In this document: piece after piece, positions 33,163-44,951 of the stretch
Layout of the letters: the number at the start of each line of letters is the position of its first letter
Position numbering within the stretch: position 1 is the stretch's first letter
Assembly (NCBI RefSeq): GCF_014873855.1
Contig: NZ_JADBEL010000001.1
Location: 157,101-221,100, forward strand
Direction of reading: 5' to 3'
Source of the DNA: Sporosarcina limicola
GTDB taxonomy: Bacteria; Bacillota; Bacilli; Bacillales_A; Planococcaceae
Length of the DNA stretch: 64,000 bases
Program-made: the position numbers and the translations under genes
Notes under the pieces: model-generated
Seen by the model: the letters and a program-made list of their open reading frames with translations, nothing else
Told to the model about the DNA's origin: nothing
Databases searched by the model: none

Positions 33163-33929
33163 TTGCCAGACTTATGTGGTTGTCGTATGCGCAACACCTC
33201 GTACATAAGGAGCGAGGCCGCCACAGACGCATTTAAAGATGTAACATGCCCAACCATCGGCAAATGATAAAGGAAATCGCATTTCACTTTCAAAATACGC
33301 GACATTCCCTTCCCCTCGCTTCCGATAATGATCGCAAGCGGCAGTGTCACATCCATCAGTCGATAATCGGTGGATTCGGACGCATCAGTACCTGCAATCC
33401 AGACACCGCGTTTCTTCAATTCCTCCACCGTTTGCGAGAGATTGTTCACACGTACAACAGGGACATGTTCTATCGCGCCTGTCGATGCTTTTGCGACGAC
33501 TCCCGTCAATCCAACAGCTCGTCGTTTCGGAATAATGACCCCGTGGACACCTGTTGCATCAGCTGTCCGTAGTATAGATCCCAGATTATGTGGGTCTTCA
33601 AGTTCATCGAGGATGATAAAAAATGGATCTTCCCCACGCTCCTTAGCAATAGCAAACAGATCTTCAAGTTCCGCGTACTTATAAGCAGCGACCGACGCGA
33701 TAATCCCTTGATGATTCATATCAAGCATGCCATCCAGTTTCTGCTTGGGAACTGCCTGAACAATTACCCCCGCTTCTCTCGCAAGTGATAATATTTCCCC
33801 AATACTTTTCTTATTAAGCCCCTCGGCCATCCAGATCTTGTTTAATTCCCTACCGGAACGCAAAGCCTCAACGATAGGATTTTTTCCACCAATCAATTCA
33901 GATTCGATTTCGATTTCAACTTCTGTCAT
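33159..33929 (-). CDS. rlmB: 23S rRNA (guanosine-2'-O-)-methyltransferase RlmB-like
   Basis: SpoU-family methyltransferase that modifies a guanosine in 23S rRNA. The 256 residues carry an N-terminal substrate-binding domain ([13 protein letters not shown]) and the trefoil-knot catalytic domain with [31 protein letters not shown] and [17 protein letters not shown]. It overlaps mrnC upstream and rae1 downstream by four bases each. Confidence 0.94.
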   Translation of the reverse strand: MTEVEIEIESELIGGKNPIVEALRSGRELNKIWMAEGLNKKSIGEILSLAREAGVIVQAVPKQKLDGMLDMNHQGIIASVAAYKYAELEDLFAIAKERGEDPFFIILDELEDPHNLGSILRTADATGVHGVIIPKRRAVGLTGVVAKASTGAIEHVPVVRVNNLSQTVEELKKRGVWIAGTDASESTDYRLMDVTLPLAIIIGSEGKGMSRILKVKCDFLYHLPMVGHVTSLNASVAASLLMYEVLRIRQPHKSGK

Positions 33930-34348
33930 TGTGTTCCCTCCCCCTTCGGCATTTCGATGAACCTGATTGATTCACGAATTAATTCATTCACACGTTCCGT
34001 TCTCCCCAGCAAATACAGGTAACCAATTACTGCTTCGAATCCTGAACTATAATTATATGTCAATACATCAGTATTCTTAGGGACGGAACCGGATTTCGCA
34101 TTGCGACCACGTCTCATGACCGCTTCTTCCTCCTCTGTTAGGAATCCAGATTGCTGCATCATTTTCACAATGGCCGCTTGCGCTTTCGCTGAAACGTAGC
34201 GTGTAGCTTCCCTGTGCAGAATATTTGGTTTTACACGGCCTGAGCGCAATAGATGCTCACGTATCGCCTGTTCATATACCGCATCTCCCATATAAGCAAG
34301 CGCAAGGGCTTTCACTTGCTTGACATCTATATCACGTAAAGTATACAC
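33926..34348 (-). CDS. mrnC: Mini-ribonuclease III
   Basis: RNase III-like enzyme lacking the dsRNA-binding domain; in Bacillus it matures 23S rRNA. The 140-residue product has the catalytic motif [19 protein letters not shown] and the second acidic region around [11 protein letters not shown]. It begins four bases after the cysS stop, within the cysE-rae1 set. Confidence 0.94.
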   Translation of the reverse strand: MYTLRDIDVKQVKALALAYMGDAVYEQAIREHLLRSGRVKPNILHREATRYVSAKAQAAIVKMMQQSGFLTEEEEAVMRRGRNAKSGSVPKNTDVLTYNYSSGFEAVIGYLYLLGRTERVNELIRESIRFIEMPKGEGTQ

Positions 34349-34352
34349 CTAG

Positions 34353-35753
34353 TCAACCTCTTTTCCAGCGTGTGCCTTGCGCTGTATCTTCTAGGATGAT
34401 GCCTTTTTCTTTCAATTCATCACGAATTTCATCTGAACGATTAAACGCACGATTTCGACGTGCTTCTAGGCGTTCCTCGATGAGCGCATCAACGGCGGCG
34501 TCCAATAAGCCGGTTACGTCATCGAATGGCAATCCAAGTACACCCATCAAGTCTCCGAATGTCTTAATGAAATAATCAAGTACATCAGATTGTGTATTCT
34601 TCTCTACTAGATAGACGTTTGCAAGCTTCGTAAGTTCGAATATAGCGGCTAGGGCATTGGCAGTGTTGAAGTCGTCGTCCATCGCTTGTTCAAATGCAGC
34701 TTTCTGTTCATCTACCTTATGAAGCCAACTATCTTTCTGACCTCCAAGATCTGCGGATGTAGCAAGTCTGTGCTTCAAGTTGTTGTACGCTGTACGAATG
34801 CGTTCCAATCCATTCGCTGCACTTTCAACAAGATTTTGGGAGAAATTGATTGGATGTCTGTAATGGACAGACATCACGAAGAAACGAAGCACTTTTGGAT
34901 CAATCTGTTTTTGGATATCGTGAACAAGAACAAAGTTGCCAAGAGATTTTGACATTTTTTCATTGTCGATATTAATATAGCCATTATGCATCCAATAATT
35001 CGCAAATGTCTTGCCTGTCATTGCTTCAGATTGTGCGATTTCGTTTTCGTGGTGTGGAAATGTAAGATCTTGCCCACCCGCATGGATATCAATCGTATCA
35101 CCAAGATGCTCTCTTGCCATGACCGAACATTCGATATGCCAACCCGGACGTCCCGCTCCCCACGGGCTTTCCCATGAGATTTCTCCTTCTTTAGCTGCTT
35201 TCCAAAGAGCGAAGTCGAGTGCATTTTCTTTTTTTATGCCCTCTTCGATTCGTGCTCCAATTTTCAGTTCATCCGTCGATTGGTGTGACAACTTACCATA
35301 GCCCTCGAAATTACGCGTGCGATAGTAGACATCCCCTTGCGATTCGTACGCAAAACCTTTATCAATTAATACGCTTACGAAATCGACGATGTCACCAATA
35401 TGTTCCGTCACACGTGGATGGACATCAGCCTTGTTGCAACCAAGTGCACCAACATCTTCATGGAAGGCGTTTATGAAACGCTCGGTCAGCTCACCAACCT
35501 CTTCCCCAAGCTCATTGGCCGCCTTGATAATCTTGTCATCAACATCTGTGAAATTCGAGACATACGTCACGTCAAAACCACGATACTCAAGATAACGCCT
35601 TACTGTGTCAAAAGCAATGACAGGACGCGCATTCCCGATATGAATGTAGTTATAGACAGTCGGTCCGCAGACGTACATCTTTACTTTCCCTTCCTCCATT
35701 GGAATGAAAGGCTCCTTCTTTCGTGTAAGCGTATTATAAATCTGAATCGTCAT
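34353..35753 (-). CDS. cysS: Cysteine--tRNA ligase
   Basis: Charges tRNA-Cys. The 466-residue class I enzyme has [11 protein letters not shown] (HIGH motif), KMSKSLGNF (KMSKS motif), and zinc ligands in [10 protein letters not shown] and [10 protein letters not shown], with HHENE. The start [14 protein letters not shown] at 35753 lies 20 nt inside cysE. An in-frame extension 12 codons upstream is unlike the family. It is under the cysteine T-box ahead of cysE. Confidence 0.97.
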   Translation of the reverse strand: MTIQIYNTLTRKKEPFIPMEEGKVKMYVCGPTVYNYIHIGNARPVIAFDTVRRYLEYRGFDVTYVSNFTDVDDKIIKAANELGEEVGELTERFINAFHEDVGALGCNKADVHPRVTEHIGDIVDFVSVLIDKGFAYESQGDVYYRTRNFEGYGKLSHQSTDELKIGARIEEGIKKENALDFALWKAAKEGEISWESPWGAGRPGWHIECSVMAREHLGDTIDIHAGGQDLTFPHHENEIAQSEAMTGKTFANYWMHNGYINIDNEKMSKSLGNFVLVHDIQKQIDPKVLRFFVMSVHYRHPINFSQNLVESAANGLERIRTAYNNLKHRLATSADLGGQKDSWLHKVDEQKAAFEQAMDDDFNTANALAAIFELTKLANVYLVEKNTQSDVLDYFIKTFGDLMGVLGLPFDDVTGLLDAAVDALIEERLEARRNRAFNRSDEIRDELKEKGIILEDTAQGTRWKRG

Positions 35754-36405
35754 TATGCTTCTCCTCTCCGTGCGTTTCCAATTTTTCAATACGGTTCTTT
35801 AGTCGTTGAATTTCATTTCCAAGCCGGTTGCATGTATCTGAGACCGGATCCGGGAGATCTTGGTGGTCATGCCTTCCTTTTACTTTCACGCCATTCCTGA
35901 TGACGACAGTACCCGGAATTCCTACTACAGTTGAATCAGGTGGTACATCTTTCAATACAACAGATCCTGCGCCAACTTTACTACCTTCCCCGATTGTAAT
36001 CGAGCCTAGCACTTTCGCACCCGTGGCGACGAGCACATTGTCATGCAAAGTTGGGTGCCGTTTGCCTTTTTCTTTCCCCGTACCTCCAAGTGTAACACCT
36101 TGATAGATAGTGACATCATTGCCGATTTCACATGTTTCTCCAATTACAATACCCATTCCGTGGTCAATGAAAAACCGTCGACCAATTTTTGCCCCTGGAT
36201 GAATTTCAATACCCGTAAAAAACCGATTGATTTGCGATACGAGGCGTGCCAAGAACAATAGATTTTTATTATAAAATGCATGAGCTACTCGATGAGACCA
36301 AATTGCATGTAAGCCCGAATAAGTGAGTACAACTTCTATCGTGCTGCGTGCTGCAGGATCTTGTTCAAATATGCACTGGACATCTTCTTTCATTCTTCGA
36401 AACAT
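35734..36405 (-). CDS. cysE: Serine O-acetyltransferase
   Basis: Makes O-acetylserine from serine and acetyl-CoA, the first step of cysteine synthesis. The 223-residue protein has an N-terminal helical domain and a left-handed beta-helix of hexapeptide repeats with [19 protein letters not shown] and [20 protein letters not shown]. The start at 36405 follows AAGGAGGAAGG; the frame is open further up, but only through the T-box terminator. Confidence 0.96.
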   Translation of the reverse strand: MFRRMKEDVQCIFEQDPAARSTIEVVLTYSGLHAIWSHRVAHAFYNKNLLFLARLVSQINRFFTGIEIHPGAKIGRRFFIDHGMGIVIGETCEIGNDVTIYQGVTLGGTGKEKGKRHPTLHDNVLVATGAKVLGSITIGEGSKVGAGSVVLKDVPPDSTVVGIPGTVVIRNGVKVKGRHDHQDLPDPVSDTCNRLGNEIQRLKNRIEKLETHGEEKHNDDSDL

Positions 36406-36428
36406 CTTCCTTCCTCCTTTTCCCCATA

Positions 36429-36690
36429 TAAAAATGCGCCTCTGCCAAAAATGACAGAGACGCATTGTATGCGCGGTTCCACTCCGCTTAGAAGGTTAAA
36501 TATTACACCTTCCCGCTTGACGCCCATAACGCTGGCGATGCGTCCGGCCTACTTAAAAATTCGGCTCGGCACTCAAAGGGGCATTTCCACATTGCAGGGG
36601 CACGGATCATTTTCAGCCGATGATGATCCTCTCTAAAGAGCTTGCAATATGTACTTCTCCTTCTCAACGGTTTAGGCCTACAGGATGTAG
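36429..36690 (-). promoter_or_regulatory. Cysteine-specific T-box leader
   Basis: The leader shows a stem I whose upper helix pairs GAUCAU-type segments, and a lower ACAU(A)UUGCA/UGCAAUGU helix. By alignment with the glyQS leader, the specifier codon falls at 36583-36581 and is UGC (Cys). The T-box sequence TGGAACCGCGCAT lies at 36484-36471, followed by the terminator. Uncharged tRNA-Cys would allow read-through into cysE-cysS. Confidence 0.92.
36433..36466 (-). terminator. T-box terminator ahead of cysE
   Basis: AATGCGTCTCTGTCA and its near complement TGGCAGAGGCGCATT form a long stem followed by a U stretch (36433-36429). The 5' arm can instead pair with the T-box sequence region, giving the usual antiterminator switch. 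Confidence 0.88.
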
Positions 36691-36695
36691 GTTAT

Positions 36696-36733
36696 GTAGC
36701 AGGGAGGGATTGAACTTCATCCCTCCCTGCTAC
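36696..36733 (-). other. Perfect 15-bp hairpin at the 5' side of the T-box leader
   Basis: Arms GTAGCAGGGAGGGAT and ATCCCTCCCTGCTAC pair without mismatch around an 8-nt loop. No U run follows, so it is not a classical terminator for gltX. A smaller CCTACA/TGTAGG hairpin lies just downstream. It would be the first structure in a transcript from the promoter at 36778-36805. Confidence 0.7.
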
Positions 36734-36777
36734 AGGACGTGGCGTACTTAAGATTCTTTCCCATAGCTATTGTTTTT

Positions 36778-36805
36778 ATTTTACATGTTCATTGACAAAA
36801 GTCAA
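36778..36805 (-). promoter_or_regulatory. Promoter of the T-box-cysE-cysS transcript
   Basis: -35 TTGACT (36800-36805), 16-nt spacer, -10 TAAAAT (36778-36783), immediately after the gltX stop codon. The leader from here to cysE would be about 365 nt. Confidence 0.65.
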
Positions 36806-36814
36806 CGCCCTTTA

Positions 36815-38275
36815 TTATTTTGCGTATTTCGCCACGCGCTCAACTGATTTCTCCTTACCAATTAAAGCAATTGCCGCCTGTAACTCAGGGCCATGCATCT
36901 GGCCTGTCGTAACAACGCGGATCGGCATGAACAAGTTTTTCCCTTTATGGCCCGTTGCTTTCTGAACCGCTTTAATCGCGTCTTTGATGGAAGCTGCATC
37001 GAATGTTTCTAATGTCTCCAATTGTTCTTTGAATGAAGCCATTACTTCTGGTACTTGTTCTCCAGCTAGCACAGCATGGGATTCTTCATCATATTCAATT
37101 GCATCCGTAAAGAATTGGGCAGATAACTCAACAATCTCCGCTCCATAACTAAGCTGATCCTGGTAAAGAGCGATTAAGTCATGAACCCACGCACTTTCCG
37201 ACTCAGTCATCTCTTTATTGATAAGACCCGCTTTTTGAAGATGCGGCAGTGCGAAATCAATGACCTCATCGAGACTCATCTTTTTCACATATTGGTTATT
37301 CGTCCATGTCAATTTCTGTTTATCGAACATCGATGGCGATTTGGATAAACGGCTTACGTCGAATGATTTGACGAGTTCTTCATGTGTGAAGATTTCTTCT
37401 TCCCCACCTGGCGACCAGCCAAGAAGTGCGAAGAAATTGAACATCGCATCTGGTAAATAACCGAGGTCTTTATATTGTGAGATGAACTGGATAATCGATT
37501 CGTCCCGTTTTGAAAGCTTTTTCCGATCTTCATTGACAATAAGCGTCATATGACCGAATTTGGGATATTCCCAACTGAAGACATCGAAAATCATGAGTTG
37601 CTTCGGTGTATTCGTCAAATGTTCTTCCCCACGGAATACATGGGAAATCTTCATGGAGTGATCATCGATAACAACGGCAAAATTATAAGTAGGGATGCCA
37701 TTCGCTTTGACAAGTACCCAGTCACCGATGTCTTTCGCTTCAAATGATACGGCGCCGCGAACAAGGTCTTCCACTTTATACGTAACGCCTTCTGGTACTC
37801 TCATGCGGATTGTATACGGCAGGCCCGTCGCCTCTTTTTCCGCAACATCTTCAGCCGTCAGATTACGGCAAGTTCCAACGTACATTGGCGCTGCAATCCC
37901 AGCTGCTTTTTGTTTTTCACGCTCAGCTTCAAGTTCTTCCGTTGAACAGAAACATTTATAGGCATGACCACTAGCTAGCATCTCTTCGGCGTATTTCGCA
38001 TACATGTCTAAACGCTCTGTCTGACGATAAGGAGCGTATGGTCCACCGATATCAACTGACTCATCGTAATCGATACCTAACCATTTCAGATTATCAAGCT
38101 GTGATAATTCGCCGGCCTCGATATTCCGTTCTGTGTCTGTGTCCTCAATTCGTACGATGAATTTTCCGCCGTGGTTTCGAGCGTATAGATAATTGAAAAG
38201 CGCCGTCCGTGCTCCTCCGATATGTAAATGGCCAGTCGGACTTGGCGCATAGCGTACGCGTACTTCTGAAGTCAT
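36815..38275 (-). CDS. gltX: Glutamate--tRNA ligase
   Basis: Charges tRNA-Glu and, in most Bacillales, also tRNA-Gln for later amidation. The 486-residue class I enzyme has the HIGH-type motif [20 protein letters not shown], the KMSKS-type motif [12 protein letters not shown], and cysteines in [10 protein letters not shown]. It precedes the T-box and cysE, as in Bacillus subtilis. Confidence 0.97.
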   Translation of the reverse strand: MTSEVRVRYAPSPTGHLHIGGARTALFNYLYARNHGGKFIVRIEDTDTERNIEAGELSQLDNLKWLGIDYDESVDIGGPYAPYRQTERLDMYAKYAEEMLASGHAYKCFCSTEELEAEREKQKAAGIAAPMYVGTCRNLTAEDVAEKEATGLPYTIRMRVPEGVTYKVEDLVRGAVSFEAKDIGDWVLVKANGIPTYNFAVVIDDHSMKISHVFRGEEHLTNTPKQLMIFDVFSWEYPKFGHMTLIVNEDRKKLSKRDESIIQFISQYKDLGYLPDAMFNFFALLGWSPGGEEEIFTHEELVKSFDVSRLSKSPSMFDKQKLTWTNNQYVKKMSLDEVIDFALPHLQKAGLINKEMTESESAWVHDLIALYQDQLSYGAEIVELSAQFFTDAIEYDEESHAVLAGEQVPEVMASFKEQLETLETFDAASIKDAIKAVQKATGHKGKNLFMPIRVVTTGQMHGPELQAAIALIGKEKSVERVAKYAK

Positions 38276-38344
38276 ATAGATACATCTCCGTTCTGATTTG
38301 TTTACTGTGTCAGTTTACCACTGGATTGTATTGTTTGAAAGAGG

Positions 38345-38821
38345 TTAAGCCTTAACCAGTAAGATGGTCGCCATTGAAGCAATCCCCTCTTCCCGGCCAG
38401 TAAAGCCCAATTTCTCTGTCGTTGTCGCCTTAACATTCACTTGTGTCGCATCCGCTTTCAACAGTTCTGCCACACGCGCGCGGATTTCTTCAATGAAGGG
38501 GGCCATTTTCGGCTTTTGCGCAATAATTGTGCAGTCTATATTTCCAAGTTTAAAGCCTTTTTCTTCTACAAGCGCCCAAACTTTTTCCAATAAAATTGCA
38601 GAATCAGCATCCTTGAACGCGGCGTCCGTATCAGGAAAATGCAGACCAATATCCCCTTCACCAATTGCACCAAGCGCGGCATCGGTGACTGTATGTAGAA
38701 GTACGTCTGCATCGGAATGGCCTATCAACCCCTTTTCGTACGGAATCGTTACACCTCCGATAATAAGAGGACGCCCTTCCTCAAACTCGTGCACATCAAA
38801 CCCTTGCCCAATTCGTATCAT
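38345..38821 (-). CDS. ispF: 2-C-methyl-D-erythritol 2,4-cyclodiphosphate synthase
   Basis: Fifth step of the MEP isoprenoid pathway; trimeric zinc enzyme. The 158-residue product has the metal ligands in GFDVHEF (Asp8, His10) and the signature [19 protein letters not shown]. It follows ispD by ten nt, so the two form a unit. Confidence 0.97.
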   Translation of the reverse strand: MIRIGQGFDVHEFEEGRPLIIGGVTIPYEKGLIGHSDADVLLHTVTDAALGAIGEGDIGLHFPDTDAAFKDADSAILLEKVWALVEEKGFKLGNIDCTIIAQKPKMAPFIEEIRARVAELLKADATQVNVKATTTEKLGFTGREEGIASMATILLVKA

Positions 38822-38831
38822 CCTAATGCTC

Positions 38832-39512
38832 CTATCGCCTTCTTCTTAGTAAAACCTCTCCAAAGACAAGATCTTCCTGTGTCGTAATCTTCACATTGTC
38901 ATACGTACTTTCAACGATTCGTACCGGATGGCCAAGCCGTTCAACTAGCATCGATTCATCCGTACCTAGAAAGCCTTCCGCCTCCGCTTTGTCGGACGCC
39001 TTTTGCAACAAGTCAAATTGAAATGCTTGTGGCGTTTGGATAATCCATAACTTTTCTCGGTCCACTGTCCCCTCGACAATGCCTGCTTGGACGTATTTCA
39101 TCGTATCTTTTGCCTTGACCCCAGCAATTGCTGCTCCGTGCTCCGCCGCCACTTCGACAAGTTCTCGGACAACTAGATGGTGGATGAAAGGTCTCGCCGC
39201 GTCATGGACGAGGACGATACCACTTGCTTCGTGCGCTTTGATACACATCTTAACACTATATTGTCGTTCCGTACCGCCATCGACCAAAGCCCTCACTTTT
39301 GTAATCGCAAACCGTTCAAGCATCGATTCAATCTGCACACGCTCTTCTGGTTTCACAGCGAGAATCATCCCCACACACGCTGGATCCTTTTCGAACATAT
39401 CCAGTGTATGGATAAGGATCGGCTTCTCCTCAAGTTCCAAAAAAAGTTTATTGTAGCCGGCACCCATCCGCTTTCCGCTTCCAGCTGCCGGCATCATAAC
39501 TGTATAATCCAA
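38832..39512 (-). CDS. ispD: 2-C-methyl-D-erythritol 4-phosphate cytidylyltransferase
   Basis: Third step of the MEP pathway, forming CDP-methylerythritol. The 226 residues begin [20 protein letters not shown], the nucleotide-binding motif, and include [10 protein letters not shown] and the C-terminal region [14 protein letters not shown]. It lies 37 nt after yacL. Confidence 0.97.
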   Translation of the reverse strand: MDYTVMMPAAGSGKRMGAGYNKLFLELEEKPILIHTLDMFEKDPACVGMILAVKPEERVQIESMLERFAITKVRALVDGGTERQYSVKMCIKAHEASGIVLVHDAARPFIHHLVVRELVEVAAEHGAAIAGVKAKDTMKYVQAGIVEGTVDREKLWIIQTPQAFQFDLLQKASDKAEAEGFLGTDESMLVERLGHPVRIVESTYDNVKITTQEDLVFGEVLLRRRR

Positions 39513-39549
39513 AATTATTCTTCCTCTTCTTTATAAGCGTTCATCATTC

Positions 39550-40662
39550 TCAGTTCGCTCTCGCAGATTTCCCATTTTTCGGTTTTGCAAAAATCATTCT
39601 TCCGGCAGATGTCTGTAATACACTCGTCACAACGACATCAATAGCATTCCCGATATGGAACTTTCCATCTTCTACAACAATCATCGTTCCATCGTCTAAA
39701 TAAGCAACGCCTTGATTATGCTCTTTACCATCCTTAATGACAACGACGTACATATCTTCACCTGGGATAACAACTGGCTTCACTGCATTGGCAAGGTCGT
39801 TGATATTCAATACGAATACACCATGTAGATCTGCGACTTTGTTCAAATTAAAATCATTTGTAACAACGAGTCCCCCCATGCTTTTCGCAAGATGGACCAG
39901 CTTCATATCAACTTCCTGGACATCAGGAAAATCTTCATCTGTTATCAGGATATTTGGACCGACATCTGTTTGCATACGCTTTAGGACATCCAGCCCCCGC
40001 CTACCTTTTGTCCGCTTCAACGTATCCGCAGAGTCCGCTATATGTTGTAATTCCGTCAAGACGAACTGTGGCACAACAAGTATACCTTCGAGAAAACCAG
40101 TTGCTGAAATATCTGCAATTCGGCCATCAATGATGACACTTGTATCTAATATTTTGTAAAATCTATCATCCGTTTGGCTAGCAGAATCTTCTACTCCCTT
40201 CTTTTTTTGCCCCGTGCTTTTTGCGGAGTACACCGCGTTGATGAATTCTTCACGTTTTTTGAACCCAACTTGAAAACCAAGATAGCCAAGGAGAATCGAC
40301 AGAAGAATCGGCAACACAGATACAATGGCAGCAATGCCAGGAATCTGGATACCACTTAAACCGTAACTGACAAGGAATGCCACACTTAACCCGACAATGA
40401 GACCGATTGTCCCAAACAGCAAATCGAAAATTGGTGCTTTCAGTAGACGCTCTTCCATCCATTTAATAAAATTGACAATCGGTTCAGTGAGAAAAAGGCT
40501 AAAAAGAAGAAGTATCACCGCCCCAAAAATCGCAGAGACGTAAGGATTATTAATCATCGGCTTATCAGTAAAAGAAAATAATGTGAATAAATGCGGTAAA
40601 AATAAAACACCGAGTGTCCCACCAGTGAGTAAAAATGAAACTTGAACGACCTTCTTCAACAT
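39550..40662 (-). CDS. PIN/TRAM-domain membrane protein YacL
   Basis: Conserved Firmicute protein of unsettled function, probably an RNA-acting PIN nuclease at the membrane. The 370-residue protein has four predicted membrane helices in residues 1-140, a PIN domain from about 170 (KILDTSVIIDGRIADI with its acidic residues, and VVTNDFNLNKVA), and a C-terminal TRAM domain from about 300. The start MLKKVVQ (40662) fits GGAGG; a GTG at 40671 overlaps that site. A TATAAT lies upstream without a good -35. It directly follows radA; disA, normally between them, is absent. Confidence 0.92.
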   Translation of the reverse strand: MLKKVVQVSFLLTGGTLGVLFLPHLFTLFSFTDKPMINNPYVSAIFGAVILLLFSLFLTEPIVNFIKWMEERLLKAPIFDLLFGTIGLIVGLSVAFLVSYGLSGIQIPGIAAIVSVLPILLSILLGYLGFQVGFKKREEFINAVYSAKSTGQKKKGVEDSASQTDDRFYKILDTSVIIDGRIADISATGFLEGILVVPQFVLTELQHIADSADTLKRTKGRRGLDVLKRMQTDVGPNILITDEDFPDVQEVDMKLVHLAKSMGGLVVTNDFNLNKVADLHGVFVLNINDLANAVKPVVIPGEDMYVVVIKDGKEHNQGVAYLDDGTMIVVEDGKFHIGNAIDVVVTSVLQTSAGRMIFAKPKNGKSARAN

Positions 40663-40831
40663 ACGAACCACCTCCTTTTAGTTGTGATTATACATGTTTC
40701 AACTGCAAACCATATTGATTAACGTAGATTAAACGTAACTTATTCCTACCTTATTAGGACTTTATAACATCTCATGAAGTTCCTTAAGCCAACACAAGAT
40801 GCCCATAAGCAAGGCAGTCCTAACCCGCTCC

Positions 40832-42205
40832 TTAGTTTGAAAAAGCAATTTTCAAAGCATCACTTACTGTTTCTACACCTACAACCCGAATTCCTTCTGG
40901 ATAATCCCATCCGCCAAGATTTGACGCCGGGACAATTGCACGTTCGAAACCAAGTTTCGCGGCTTCAATCACACGTTGTTCAATTCGCGAGACACGGCGT
41001 ACTTCACCCGTTAGCCCCACTTCGCCGATGAAACAGTCAGACAACCCTACCGCAGTATCACGGTAGCTGGAGACAATGCTCATGAGTACAGCTAAATCGA
41101 TAGCTGGCTCATCGAGCTTAACGCCACCTGCGACTTTAATATACGCATCCTGCGCTTGCAACAACATGCCCATCCGTTTCTCAAGCACAGCCATTAGAAG
41201 CGAGACACGATTTTGATCAAGCCCTGTCGCCATTCGCTTTGGATAGTTAAAACTCGATGGTGTGACAAGTGCTTGAATTTCAACAAGAATCGGACGTGTT
41301 CCTTCCATCGAAGCAACAACAGTCGAACCGGCCCCACCTTGAGATCTTTCCCGTAGAAAAAGCTCGGATGGATTGAGTACTTCTTTCAAGCCTGATTGCA
41401 ACATTTCAAAAATAGCAATCTCGTTCGTTGAGCCAAATCTGTTTTTTACACTGCGTAATATCCGGTACGTATGATGTCGTTCCCCTTCAAAATAAAGAAC
41501 AGTATCCACCATATGCTCAAGCAATCGCGGCCCAGCAATCTGTCCGTCCTTAGTTACATGACCGACAAGGAAGATTGCGATATTCTGCGTTTTTGCGATA
41601 CGCATTAGTTCAGCTGTACACTCACGCACTTGCGTCACACTACCCGGTGCAGACGTCACTTCAGGATGATGGACTGTCTGTATAGAGTCAACGATGACAA
41701 ATTTAGGCTTAACATCAGCAATCGTTTCATGGATTTGGCCCAGGTCTGTTTCAGCATAAATATATAGTTCGTCCGATGCGACGCCTAGTCTTTCCGCACG
41801 TAGTTTTGTTTGACGAATCGACTCCTCACCCGAAATATAGAGAACGCGTTGCCCTTTATTCGCAAGAAGTGAAGATACTTGAAGAAGGAGTGTTGACTTT
41901 CCGATTCCTGGGTCACCACCAATTAAAACAAGGGACCCCGGGACGATACCACCGCCCAGTACTCGGTTTAGCTCACCCATATCTGTACCAATCCTCGGCT
42001 CCTCCACTGTTTCAATGGCACTGATTGGCATCGCCTTCTGCCGGACATTATCCGTATGTTGGAATGCAGCTCGCGGACCTTTTCGGACGATTTCAACTTC
42101 CTCATCCATCGTGTTCCACTCTCCGCAACCTGGGCAACGCCCCATCCACTTAGGAGATTCGTAGCCACATGATTTACACATAAATTTCGTCTTTCTTTTT
42201 GCCAT
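40832..42205 (-). CDS. radA: DNA repair protein RadA
   Basis: DnaB-like helicase with a Lon-like C-terminus, working in recombination branch migration. The 457 residues begin [20 protein letters not shown], with a zinc finger at Cys10, Cys13, Cys24 and Cys27. Next come Walker [11 protein letters not shown], the RadA motif KNRFGSTNE, and the inactive Lon-protease-like domain. The start at 42205 follows GGAGGG; four extra upstream codons overlap it. Part of the ctsR regulon operon in Bacillus. Confidence 0.97.
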   Translation of the reverse strand: MAKRKTKFMCKSCGYESPKWMGRCPGCGEWNTMDEEVEIVRKGPRAAFQHTDNVRQKAMPISAIETVEEPRIGTDMGELNRVLGGGIVPGSLVLIGGDPGIGKSTLLLQVSSLLANKGQRVLYISGEESIRQTKLRAERLGVASDELYIYAETDLGQIHETIADVKPKFVIVDSIQTVHHPEVTSAPGSVTQVRECTAELMRIAKTQNIAIFLVGHVTKDGQIAGPRLLEHMVDTVLYFEGERHHTYRILRSVKNRFGSTNEIAIFEMLQSGLKEVLNPSELFLRERSQGGAGSTVVASMEGTRPILVEIQALVTPSSFNYPKRMATGLDQNRVSLLMAVLEKRMGMLLQAQDAYIKVAGGVKLDEPAIDLAVLMSIVSSYRDTAVGLSDCFIGEVGLTGEVRRVSRIEQRVIEAAKLGFERAIVPASNLGGWDYPEGIRVVGVETVSDALKIAFSN

Positions 42206-42282
42206 AGAGCCCTCCACGGGCGAAAAAGACAGTCCCCCTCCGTCGAAAAATTATCCAACGGAGCGACTATCTAATTCACATT

Positions 42283-44739
42283 TTATTTTTTTATTATTTC
42301 TTCTACTTCGGTTTCTTTGCTTGTTGTAACGGTGAATTCACCATCTTTCACATCGATAATTACAGTAACGCCTGTCAAAATAATCCCTTTCAGGATTTCT
42401 TCAGACAACCTGTCTTCGACATGTTTCTGAAGTGCACGGCGCAGTGGACGAGCACCGTATTCCGGATTATATCCTTCATCCACGATTTTCATCTTAGCTG
42501 CATCTGTTAATGTAAGGTCGATTTCTTGCTCTTTAAGCCGTTTTGCTAATTCATTCACCATAAGTGTAACAATTTCATTTAAATGTTCTTTTTCAAGTGA
42601 GTGGAACACAATCATTTCATCTACACGGTTCAAGAATTCTGGTCTAAACGCCTTTTTCAATTCCTCAAGCATCGACGATTTCATTGTTTCGTAATCGCGA
42701 TCCGTATCTTGCAAATTGAAACCGACATAACGATTTTGTTTCAACGTTTGAGCCCCGACGTTTGATGTCATGATGATAACCGTATTCCGGAAATCTACCG
42801 TACGTCCTTTTGAATCCGTCAATCTTCCGTCTTCCAATACTTGAAGAAGTATATTAAATACATCTGGATGCGCTTTTTCTATTTCATCGAGAAGAACGAC
42901 TGAATAGGGTTTACGACGTACTTTTTCCGTCAATTGCCCGCCTTCGTCATACCCTACATATCCTGGTGGGGATCCGACAAGTCGCGACGTCGAATGTTTT
43001 TCCATGTACTCGGACATATCGACGCGAATCATTGCATCTTCGTCTCCGAACATCACTTCCGCAAGTGCTCGCGCTAATTCCGTTTTCCCAACCCCTGTAG
43101 GACCAAGGAAAATAAATGAACCAATTGGACGTTTCGGATCTTTAAGACCTGCGCGCGCCCGACGTATTGCCCGGGAAATAGCCGTGACAGCTTCTCCTTG
43201 ACCAATAACCCGTTCATGCAACATTTCTTCCATATTAAGCAGTTTTGCAGATTCTGTTTCAGCAATTTTAGATACAGGTATTCCTGTCCACATCGCCACG
43301 ACTTCCGCAATATCATTGACCGTTACTTCGGACTCTGTTTGCCCCTGCTTTTCTTTCCATGCCGTTTTTGTTGTCTCAAGCTCCTCTTTCATCTTTTGTT
43401 CCTTGTCACGGAACGAGGCAGCTTTTTCGAATTCTTGACTCTGAACAGCAGCGTTTTTCTCGGAACGGATTGCTCCCAGTTTCGATTCGAGTTCTTTCAA
43501 ATTCGGAGGAGTTGTGTATGAACGAAGTCGCACTTTCGACCCCGCTTCATCGATTAAGTCAATTGCTTTATCCGGAAGGAATCGATCAGAAATATACCGA
43601 TCCGACATCTTCGCAGCTGCCACTATAGCTTCGTCAGTAATTTTCACACGATGATGCGCTTCATAACGGTCACGCAAACCTTGGATTATCTGGATTGTCT
43701 CATCAACAGTTGGCTCATCAACTTGAATCGGTTGGAACCTGCGTTCAAGTGCCGCATCTTTTTCAATGTATTTACGGTATTCGTCAAGCGTTGTTGCACC
43801 GATACATTGTAGTTCACCACGCGCAAGGGATGGCTTCAGGATGTTGGATGCATCGATTGCCCCTTCTGCTCCGCCTGCTCCGATTAACGTATGGAGTTCA
43901 TCAATGAAAAGAATAATATTGCCCGCTTGACGGATCTCTTCCATTACTTTTTTCATGCGATCTTCAAATTCACCACGGTATTTCGTACCCGCGACGACCG
44001 TTCCCATATCGAGTGTCATGACTCGCTTGTCGCGAAGAATTTCCGGCACCTCATTGTTAACAACTTGTTGTGCGAGACCTTCAGCGATGGCTGTTTTACC
44101 AACACCAGGCTCTCCAATGAGGACTGGATTGTTTTTCGTCCGCCGTGCAAGCACTTCGATAACACGCGTGATTTCCTTGCTCCGTCCAATTACTGGATCC
44201 AAGGAGCCTTCGCGTGCGATTTCAGTCAAATCACGCGCTAAACTATCCAAAGTCGGAGTCGAGGCAGAAGCTGTGCCGCCTTGCCCCCCAACGGAACTGT
44301 CATTGCTACCTAGAAGCTGTAGTACTTGTTGACGGGCTTTGTTGAGGCTAACACCTGCGTTATTCAATACACGCGCTGCGACACCTTCACCTTCACGGAT
44401 AAGCGCTAACAAGATATGCTCTGTACCGATATAAGAATGACCGAGTTTTCGTGACTCATCCACCGATAACTCAATCACCTTTTTGGCACGAGGCGTATAA
44501 TGAACGATTGGACCGACTTCTTTTGTTCCCGCACCTACCAGCTTCTCGACACCTTGTTCAATTGTCTCAAAACTAACATCTATCGCTTCAAGCGCTTTTG
44601 CGGCGATACCTCCACCTTCACGTATAAGTCCCAGCAGGATATGCTCTGTACCAATTGACTCGTGTTTCATCCGAATCGCCTCTTCTTGGGCGAGTTGCAA
44701 CACTTTTTGTGCACGCTGTGTAAATCGATTAAACATCAT
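42283..44739 (-). CDS. clpC: ATP-dependent Clp protease ATP-binding subunit ClpC
   Basis: AAA+ unfoldase that works with ClpP and the adaptors McsB and MecA on misfolded and arginine-phosphorylated proteins. The 818-residue protein has two N-terminal Clp repeats ([20 protein letters not shown]), D1 with Walker A GEPGVGKT, the UVR/coiled-coil middle domain near 420-470, and D2 with GPTGVGKT. The start at 44739 follows GAGAGGA. It has its own CtsR-controlled promoter 160-200 nt upstream in addition to read-through from mcsB. Confidence 0.97.
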   Translation of the reverse strand: MMFNRFTQRAQKVLQLAQEEAIRMKHESIGTEHILLGLIREGGGIAAKALEAIDVSFETIEQGVEKLVGAGTKEVGPIVHYTPRAKKVIELSVDESRKLGHSYIGTEHILLALIREGEGVAARVLNNAGVSLNKARQQVLQLLGSNDSSVGGQGGTASASTPTLDSLARDLTEIAREGSLDPVIGRSKEITRVIEVLARRTKNNPVLIGEPGVGKTAIAEGLAQQVVNNEVPEILRDKRVMTLDMGTVVAGTKYRGEFEDRMKKVMEEIRQAGNIILFIDELHTLIGAGGAEGAIDASNILKPSLARGELQCIGATTLDEYRKYIEKDAALERRFQPIQVDEPTVDETIQIIQGLRDRYEAHHRVKITDEAIVAAAKMSDRYISDRFLPDKAIDLIDEAGSKVRLRSYTTPPNLKELESKLGAIRSEKNAAVQSQEFEKAASFRDKEQKMKEELETTKTAWKEKQGQTESEVTVNDIAEVVAMWTGIPVSKIAETESAKLLNMEEMLHERVIGQGEAVTAISRAIRRARAGLKDPKRPIGSFIFLGPTGVGKTELARALAEVMFGDEDAMIRVDMSEYMEKHSTSRLVGSPPGYVGYDEGGQLTEKVRRKPYSVVLLDEIEKAHPDVFNILLQVLEDGRLTDSKGRTVDFRNTVIIMTSNVGAQTLKQNRYVGFNLQDTDRDYETMKSSMLEELKKAFRPEFLNRVDEMIVFHSLEKEHLNEIVTLMVNELAKRLKEQEIDLTLTDAAKMKIVDEGYNPEYGARPLRRALQKHVEDRLSEEILKGIILTGVTVIIDVKDGEFTVTTSKETEVEEIIKK

Positions 44740-44894
44740 ATTCAGTCCTCTCCCTCTATCTATATAATCAATTCCTGTAATGTGAAACTTGTTCAATACC
44801 TCGTTGGATTTCTCATTCTAAACATATGGAAAAGGTTACCTGTTCATATATATTCCACCAAAATGACAGGAACTCCTTTATTCAAAGAATTGAC

Positions 44895-44911
44895 TTTGAC
44901 CATCTTTGACT
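44895..44911 (-). promoter_or_regulatory. CtsR operator in front of clpC
   Basis: AGTCAAAGATGGTCAAA on the minus strand matches the CtsR heptad direct repeat RGTCAAA-NAN-RGTCAAA at every fixed position. It lies three bases past the -10 box at 44914-44919, over the likely transcription start. Confidence 0.9.
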
Positions 44912-44913
44912 TA

Positions 44914-44942
44914 AGTATACTGAAAAGAAGGTTGACGTGCAA
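44914..44942 (-). promoter_or_regulatory. clpC promoter
   Basis: -35 TTGCAC (44937-44942), 17-nt spacer, -10 TATACT (44914-44919), between mcsB and clpC. The CtsR box directly downstream makes it heat-inducible. Confidence 0.8.
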
Positions 44943-44951
44943 AATACATGC

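Noticed and set aside
36406..36465. 20-codon N-terminal extension of CysE
   Set aside because: It consists of the T-box terminator sequence.
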